Assembly (NCBI RefSeq): GCF_046591575.1
Contig: NZ_JBIQWA010000002.1
Span: forward strand, 248,001-312,000
Source of the DNA: Marivita sp046591575
Lineage (GTDB): Bacteria; Pseudomonadota; Alphaproteobacteria; Rhodobacterales; Rhodobacteraceae
DNA: 64,000 bases
Direction of reading: 5' to 3'
Part shown: piece after piece, positions 59,551 through 64,000 of the stretch
How positions within the stretch are numbered: position 1 is the first letter of the stretch
Layout of the letters: each line of letters starts with the position of its first letter
Notes under the pieces: generated by a model
Seen by the model: the letters and a program-made list of their open reading frames with translations, nothing else
Told to the model about the DNA's origin: nothing
Database searches by the model: none
Made by a program: the position numbers and the translations under genes

Positions 59551-59590
59551 GATTTTTCGTACGAAAAATCTCATGGCACTGTCTAAGAAA
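59548..59590. repeat. Palindromic repeat element, copy 2 (core TTCGTACGAA)
   Basis: A perfect 22-base palindrome at 59550-59571 starts within the TAA stop of fabD, centred on TTCGTACGAA, then TCATGGCACTGTCTAAG and AAAA. Copy 1 at 47501-47540 has the same stop-codon placement, core and TGGC[A/G]CTG-TA-GAAAA flank with different arms. It lies between fabD and fabG and could reduce read-through or act in mRNA stability. Confidence 0.7.
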
Positions 59591-59608
59591 AAGTGAAGAG
59601 GACGCAGA

Positions 59609-60346
59609 ATGTTTGATTTGACGGGCAAGACGGCATTGGTCACCGGTGCATCCGGTGGCATTGGTGGCGCAATCGCCAGGCATTTGCACACCGCCGGGGC
59701 CACGGTGGGCGTGTCAGGCACACGGATGGAACCGCTTGAGGCGCTGGCCTCCGCACTGGGCGACCGGGCGCATGTGCTGCCCTGCAATCTGAGCGATGCC
59801 GAGGCGGTGACCGCGCTTCCCAAACAGGCCGTCGAAGCCATGGGCGGCGTTGACATTCTGATCAACAATGCCGGCATCACGCGCGACAATCTGTTTATGC
59901 GCATGTCGGATGAGGAATGGCAGTCGGTGATCGATGTGAATCTGACATCGACCTTTCGGCTGTGCAAAGCCGTGTTGCGCGGCATGATGAAGGCGCGGTG
60001 GGGGCGGATTGTAAACATTTCCTCTGTCGTCGGGGCTACAGGGAATCCGGGGCAGGGCAATTATGCGGCATCCAAGGCCGGTATGATCGGCATGTCGAAA
60101 TCGCTTGCTTACGAAGTGGCCAGCCGGGGCATCACCGTAAACGCGGTGGCACCGGGATTCATTGAAACCGCAATGACCGAAAAACTGACCGACGATCAGA
60201 AATCAACGATCCTGACACAGATTCCCTGCGCCCGGATGGGCACACCCGACGAGATTGCCGCGGCGGTTCTTTACCTGTCCAGCCCAGAGGCCGCCTATGT
60301 CACCGGAGCCACTCTGCATGTGAATGGTGGTATGGCAATGCTTTGA
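59609..60346 (+). CDS. fabG: 3-oxoacyl-[acyl-carrier-protein] reductase
   Basis: FabG reduces 3-oxoacyl-ACP with NADPH in fatty acid synthesis. The 245-residue short-chain dehydrogenase has the cofactor motif TGASGGIGG, NNAG and the catalytic triad Ser-Tyr-Lys in NISSVVGA and YAASKAGMIG. ATG 59609 has AAGAGG upstream. It sits between fabD and acpP, the usual fatty acid synthesis order; fabF is not in the window. Confidence 0.96.
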   Translation: MFDLTGKTALVTGASGGIGGAIARHLHTAGATVGVSGTRMEPLEALASALGDRAHVLPCNLSDAEAVTALPKQAVEAMGGVDILINNAGITRDNLFMRMSDEEWQSVIDVNLTSTFRLCKAVLRGMMKARWGRIVNISSVVGATGNPGQGNYAASKAGMIGMSKSLAYEVASRGITVNAVAPGFIETAMTEKLTDDQKSTILTQIPCARMGTPDEIAAAVLYLSSPEAAYVTGATLHVNGGMAML

Positions 60347-60433
60347 TAAACAACGCAAAAGCGCCGCTATGCAGGGGCGAAATGCGGTGGTTTCATCGTC
60401 GAAAACACGCAGCGCGCTGTGACCTGAAAGCGT

Positions 60434-60461
60434 TTGCCATCCCGGTCCCATGTGCTATAGC
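60434..60461 (+). promoter_or_regulatory. Candidate acpP promoter
   Basis: TTGCCA (60434-60439) and TATAGC (60456-60461), spaced 16 bases, resemble a sigma-70 promoter in the 266-base fabG-acpP gap. Both hexamers are weak, so the assignment is tentative. The gap otherwise has no gene. Confidence 0.35.
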
Positions 60462-60612
60462 GGCGCAGGTTCTAGGCCAGCCCCTCGGGGCGATACTGGT
60501 CTTTCGCGGCTCATCCGGGACGCAAACCGCCGCCCTTCCGGGCACGTCAAAATTCCGCCCGGTCGAGGGCTAACCCGGCCACCAGCGCCGACGAAACTGT
60601 GAGGATGAAAAC

Positions 60613-60846
60613 ATGAGCGATGTCGCAGATCGCGTTAAGAAGATCGTTGTCGAGCACCTGGGTGTCGAAGAAGACAAGGTTGTTGAAAACGCATCTTTCA
60701 TTGATGACCTTGGCGCAGACAGCCTGGACACTGTCGAGCTGGTCATGGCGTTTGAAGAAGAGTTCGGGATCGAAATCCCCGACGACGCTGCCGAAACGAT
60801 CCAAACCTTTGGCGACGCGGTAAAGTTCATCAACGAAGCGCAATAA
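60613..60846 (+). CDS. acpP: Acyl carrier protein
   Basis: ACP carries growing acyl chains on 4'-phosphopantetheine. The 77-residue acidic protein has the attachment Ser in FIDDLGADSLDTVELVMAFE. It is preceded by a long 266-base gap, suggesting its own promoter in addition to read-through from fabG. A two-way terminator follows. Confidence 0.97.
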   Translation: MSDVADRVKKIVVEHLGVEEDKVVENASFIDDLGADSLDTVELVMAFEEEFGIEIPDDAAETIQTFGDAVKFINEAQ

Positions 60847-60877
60847 GCGTCTTCCGAACATTTTTGTCAGCCTTTCG

Positions 60878-60905
60878 AACGCGCCCTCCCTTGGGGCGCG
60901 TTTTT
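60878..60905. terminator. Two-way terminator between acpP and mazG
   Basis: Arms ACGCGCC and GGCGCGT enclose a short loop (60879-60901) and lead to TTTTT on the plus strand; on the minus side the flank is weaker. It ends acpP and is near the mazG stop. Confidence 0.75.
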
Positions 60906-61710
60906 ATTTTGCCTTTTCAGCGGCTTTCGCAGCATCCCAGAGCCTGTCCATCTCTTCCAGAGAGCTTTCGGCTGGGGTGCGGCCATCGGCGGCCAGAGCG
61001 GCCTCGATGCTTTGGAACCGCCGGGTGAATTTGGCGCTGGCGGCGCGCAGGGCCGCTTCGGGGTCGATCTGCATGTGACGGGCCAGGTTGACCATGACAA
61101 ACATCAGATCGCCGAATTCCTCAAACTTGTGTTCGGGGGTTTCCGCGTCAAGGACCTCCTGGGCTTCTTCGATCACTTTGCTGAGCACTTGATCGGTCGA
61201 AGGCCAATCGAACCCCACCCGCGCCGCGCGGTTTTGCAGCTTGGTTGCGCGCGTCAGGGCGGGCAGGCCTTTGGCAACGCCATCCAGAACCCCGGTCTCC
61301 TTTTTGCCCGCGCGCTCTGCCGCTTTGATCTTTTCCCAGTCCTGCACTTGCTGTTCTGCCGATTTGTCGCGCGACTCGTCTCCGAACACATGCGGGTGAC
61401 GTGCCACCATCTTGTCCGAGATCGCGTTGGCGACGTCCTCAAAGGTGAACATCCCGGCCTCTGTCGCCATTTGCGTGTGGTAGACAGACTGCAACAGCAG
61501 ATCGCCCAGCTCGCCTTTCAGCTCATCCCAGGCTTCGCGCTCGATGGCATCGGCGACCTCGTAGGCCTCTTCGATGGTGTAGGGGGCGATTGACGCAAAA
61601 TCCTGTTCGATGTCCCATGGGCATCCGGTTTCCGGGTCTCGCAGACGGCGCATGATTTCCAGAAGCCGGGGCAGTCCGCCATTGGGATTGCCGATCAGAT
61701 CATCGCGCAT
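60904..61710 (-). CDS. mazG: Nucleoside triphosphate pyrophosphohydrolase MazG
   Basis: MazG hydrolyses NTPs and dNTPs to monophosphates; in E. coli it lowers ppGpp-linked stress effects. The 268-residue protein has two MazG domains: GCPWDIEQDFASIAPYTIEEAYE with ELGDLLLQSVYH, then a second with VIEEAQEVLDAE and EEFGDLMFVMVN. ATG 61710 is used over a TTG at 61725. It is convergent with acpP and diverges from the amidohydrolase gene. Confidence 0.94.
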   Translation of the reverse strand: MRDDLIGNPNGGLPRLLEIMRRLRDPETGCPWDIEQDFASIAPYTIEEAYEVADAIEREAWDELKGELGDLLLQSVYHTQMATEAGMFTFEDVANAISDKMVARHPHVFGDESRDKSAEQQVQDWEKIKAAERAGKKETGVLDGVAKGLPALTRATKLQNRAARVGFDWPSTDQVLSKVIEEAQEVLDAETPEHKFEEFGDLMFVMVNLARHMQIDPEAALRAASAKFTRRFQSIEAALAADGRTPAESSLEEMDRLWDAAKAAEKAK

Positions 61711-61773
61711 TGCATGGGTCCTCAACTGGTGTCTTTATGCAGGCATGCGGCATCTGCCAGAGGGAGTCCAGAG

Positions 61774-62934
61774 ATGGCCATCGTGAACCGGATCGGCGAG
61801 TTTGCCCAAGACATGACCGCGTGGCGGCGGCATTTGCACAAGCATCCCGAGCTGAGCCTTGACTGCCACCAGACCGCCGCCTTTGTCATAGACCGGTTGC
61901 GGGCCTTCGGCGTTGATGAGATCCATGACGGGATTGCCACATCGGGCGTTGTGGCCCTGATCGGGGGGCGGGGCGATGGCCCGGTCACGGGTCTTCGCGC
62001 CGATATGGATGCCTTGCCCATCGAAGAGGAAACCGGCGCCGAGTATGCCAGCACCGTTCCCGGCACGATGCACGCCTGCGGACATGACGGGCACACAACC
62101 ATGCTGCTGGGGGCTGCGCGCTATCTGGCCGAGACCCGCAATTTCAAGGGCACGGTTGCATTGATATTCCAACCTGCCGAAGAAACGGTGGGCGGTGCGC
62201 GCATCATGGTGGAAGAGGGCATCCTGGACCGGTTCGGCATCGAAGAGGTCTATGCGCTGCACTGCGATCCGTTTTCCGAAGAGGGGCGGTTTTCGACAGC
62301 GCCCGGCCCGATCATGGCGGCGGTGGATGATTTTGAGATCACGCTGACCGGCAAGGGCGGGCATGGCGCGTTTCCGCATGAATGTATTGATCCGGTGCCC
62401 TGTGCGCTGTCTCTGGGGCAGGCGCTGCAGTCCATCGTGTCGCGCAACGCGCCGCCGCGCGATCCGCTGGTGGTGTCGCTGACCATCCTTGAGGCGGGAA
62501 CGGCCACCAATGTGATCCCCGAAATCGTGCGGATGGGCGGTACGGTGCGCAGCTTTGATCCTGACCTGCGCGATCTGGTCGAACGCCGCTTTCACGAGAT
62601 CGTCACTGGGCACGCCACCAGTTTTGGCGTGGCGGCCAAGCTGGATTACATGCGCAACTATCCCGCCACGGTCAACCACGCCGATCAAACCGCCTTTGCG
62701 GGCAGGATCGCATCCGAAGTGGTGGGGGAGGCCAAGGTCACGACAGATCGAAAACCCGAAATGGGGGCCGAGGATTTTGCCTATATGCTCGAACATCGGC
62801 CCGGCAGCTATCTGATGCTGGGGCAGGGGATCGGGCCGTCCTGTCACCATCCGAAATTCAATTTCAACGATGATGTCTCGACCATTGGCGCAAGCTTTTT
62901 CGCCCGTCTGATCGAAACCCGGCACGGAGTGTGA
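61774..62934 (+). CDS. M20-family amidohydrolase (hippurate hydrolase type)
   Basis: The 386-residue metallopeptidase resembles N-acyl-amino-acid or hippurate hydrolases. Visible metal ligands include ADMDALPIEEETG, MHACGHDGHTTM with His, and FQPAEETVGGAR with Glu. The dimerisation/lid domain (HGAFPHECIDPVPC) is in the middle. ATG 61774 has GGGAG upstream. It ends three bases before the agmatinase start, so an operon is likely. Its substrate is unknown; a link to N-acylated polyamines or amino acids is a guess. Confidence 0.88.
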   Translation: MAIVNRIGEFAQDMTAWRRHLHKHPELSLDCHQTAAFVIDRLRAFGVDEIHDGIATSGVVALIGGRGDGPVTGLRADMDALPIEEETGAEYASTVPGTMHACGHDGHTTMLLGAARYLAETRNFKGTVALIFQPAEETVGGARIMVEEGILDRFGIEEVYALHCDPFSEEGRFSTAPGPIMAAVDDFEITLTGKGGHGAFPHECIDPVPCALSLGQALQSIVSRNAPPRDPLVVSLTILEAGTATNVIPEIVRMGGTVRSFDPDLRDLVERRFHEIVTGHATSFGVAAKLDYMRNYPATVNHADQTAFAGRIASEVVGEAKVTTDRKPEMGAEDFAYMLEHRPGSYLMLGQGIGPSCHHPKFNFNDDVSTIGASFFARLIETRHGV

Positions 62935-62937
62935 GCC

Positions 62938-63900
62938 ATGGCGCTTGAGGATGCGAAAACCCAGATCGACCATGCGTTCACCCGCGAGGATCTGAAGGGG
63001 CCGAGTTTCGAAAACGTCTTTGGCGGAGCGCCGTCGTTTCTGCGGCGCAAATACACCAAGGATCTGCGTGGTGTGGACGTGGCCGTCACCGGAGTGCCCT
63101 TTGATCAGGCCGTGACCAACCGCAGCGGCACAAGGCTTGGCCCACGCGCGATCCGGGAGGCGTCGCTGTTGCAGCCCTGCGATGCGCCCTATGGGTGGGG
63201 CTTTGACGTGCTGTCGGAATTTGCCATCGCCGATTATGGCGATGTGGCGTTTGACTATGCGAAAACCCCGGAATTTCCAGAGGTTTTGAAATCGCATATT
63301 GCCGGTATTCTGGCCCATGACACGGCAACCGTGACGCTGGGCGGGGATCACTTTATCACGCTTCCCATTCTCGAGGCCTATGCCGAGAAATATGGCCCGC
63401 TCTCCCTGCTTCAGTTCGATGCGCATACAGACACCTGGGCCGATGACGATATGGACCGGATTGATCACGGCACGTTTCTTTACAAGGCGGTCAAGCTGGG
63501 TCTGGTGGACCCAAGCCGATCCGTTCAGGTGGGCATCCGCACCGACAATCCGGACACGCTGGGCTTCAACATCATTGACGCGCGCGACATGCACCGGATC
63601 GGGCCGGACGCAGTGGCCGAGCGGATTCTTGAAATCCTCAAGGATTATCCCACCTACCTGACCTTTGACATCGACTGCCTTGATCCGGCGTTTGCCCCCG
63701 GAACGGGCACACCTGTCTGGGGCGGCCCCTCCAGCGCGGATATCGCGGCCATCCTGCGAAATATCGCCGGGATTGAACTTATGGGCGGCGATGTGGTTGA
63801 GGTCAGCCCACCATTCGATACAACAGGAGCCACGGCGATTGCGGGTGCGCATGTGGCAACAGAGCTATTGTGCCTTTGGGGCTGGACCCGCCGCGCGTAA
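62938..63900 (+). CDS. speB: Agmatinase/ureohydrolase
   Basis: This 320-residue ureohydrolase probably cleaves agmatine to putrescine and urea. The binuclear manganese motifs are intact: GGDHFITLP (His), FDAHTDTW (Asp/His) and DIDCLDPAFAPGTGTP (Asp). Other guanidino compounds are possible because agmatinase-like enzymes vary in the specificity loop. It begins three bases after the amidohydrolase stop. Confidence 0.92.
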   Translation: MALEDAKTQIDHAFTREDLKGPSFENVFGGAPSFLRRKYTKDLRGVDVAVTGVPFDQAVTNRSGTRLGPRAIREASLLQPCDAPYGWGFDVLSEFAIADYGDVAFDYAKTPEFPEVLKSHIAGILAHDTATVTLGGDHFITLPILEAYAEKYGPLSLLQFDAHTDTWADDDMDRIDHGTFLYKAVKLGLVDPSRSVQVGIRTDNPDTLGFNIIDARDMHRIGPDAVAERILEILKDYPTYLTFDIDCLDPAFAPGTGTPVWGGPSSADIAAILRNIAGIELMGGDVVEVSPPFDTTGATAIAGAHVATELLCLWGWTRRA

Positions 63901-63957
63901 CGTATCGTACATGTACAGACGGGCAGGGTGGCCCTTTGATGCAAGGATAAAGGCGTC

Positions 63958-64000
63958 GTGAAGATGATTTTCTGGACAATCGTATTGATTATCATAGCCG
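63958..64000 (+). CDS. Start of a membrane protein gene, truncated by the window edge
   Basis: A frame opens at GTG 63958 (ATG 63964 is an alternative) and reads MKMIFWTIVLIIIA before the window ends. It looks like a signal peptide or first membrane helix. There is an AAGG-rich stretch just upstream. The remainder is outside the window and the family cannot be named. Confidence 0.4.
   Translation, partial: MKMIFWTIVLIIIA

Noticed and set aside
61735..63852. 705-codon minus-strand frame opposite the amidohydrolase and agmatinase
   Set aside because: It is antisense to two genes with intact metal-binding motifs and has no recognisable domain.
1..64000. CRISPR arrays, insertion sequences, rRNA operons
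   Set aside because: No regularly spaced repeats, transposase motifs or rRNA sequence were noticed anywhere in the window.

Overview
The window looks like a chromosomal segment of a marine Roseobacter-group alphaproteobacterium (Rhodobacteraceae). Evidence is the GC-rich coding style, the fused single-chain indolepyruvate ferredoxin oxidoreductase, System I cytochrome c maturation genes, alphaproteobacterial SOS boxes (GTTC-N7-GTTC), a zwf-pgl-pgi operon, a gene-transfer-agent-type lysis pair and a split B12-dependent methionine synthase. Nearly everything is housekeeping. There is no transposase, integrase, CRISPR array or rRNA operon, and one tRNA gene (Leu, UAG).

Layout. 0-6.6 kb: a truncated LysR regulator diverges from indolepyruvate oxidoreductase, followed by murI, argC and ccmE, closed by a two-way terminator. 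6.6-14.1 kb (minus strand): eno, two EamA exporters flanking a Fur/Mur regulator, a DUF533 protein, SelO, a GNAT acetyltransferase and a nucleoside hydrolase. 14.3-18.1 kb: zwf-pgl-pgi, with a perfect GTTAGCGCTAAC operator that recurs in near-perfect form before eno. 18.1-23.4 kb: a thioesterase, the endolysin/holin pair, ccmF-ccmH and a PaaG-like hydratase. 23.4-29.1 kb: gltA, gltX, comEC and lexA. 28.4-33.9 kb (minus strand): trpG-trpD-ung-trpC-moaC-moeA-lexA, mostly joined by 4-base overlaps. 34-40 kb: a divergent polysaccharide deacetylase, DUF1638, a 57-residue membrane protein, the corrinoid and homocysteine modules of a split MetH around a radical-SAM gene with its own SOS box, and an alpha/beta hydrolase-OsmC fusion. 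41-47.5 kb: an EEP phosphatase, DUF3445, a lytic transglycosylase, glnB-glnA and NAD(P)HX repair. 47.6-50.6 kb: tRNA-Leu, a tight three-gene cluster and tig. 50.7-55 kb: a periplasmic nucleotidase, a palindrome-rich gap, rpsF-rpsR-rplI with an S6:S18 leader hairpin, and an OB-fold protein. 55.3-64 kb: an esterase operon, two YceI genes, fabD-fabG-acpP, mazG, an M20 amidohydrolase and an agmatinase.

How it fits together. Central carbon genes (eno, zwf, pgl, pgi, gltA) cluster and two of them share a putative LacI-type operator. DNA-uptake and SOS genes (comEC, lexA, ung, SOS-boxed radical SAM) lie near a phage-like lysis pair of the type used by gene transfer agents. The points most worth a second look are the SOS box on the radical-SAM gene between the two MetH modules, the DUF1638/membrane-protein pair beside the corrinoid module, two copies of a stop-codon-overlapping palindromic repeat with core TTCGTACGAA, and a cluster of hairpins between the nucleotidase gene and rplI.
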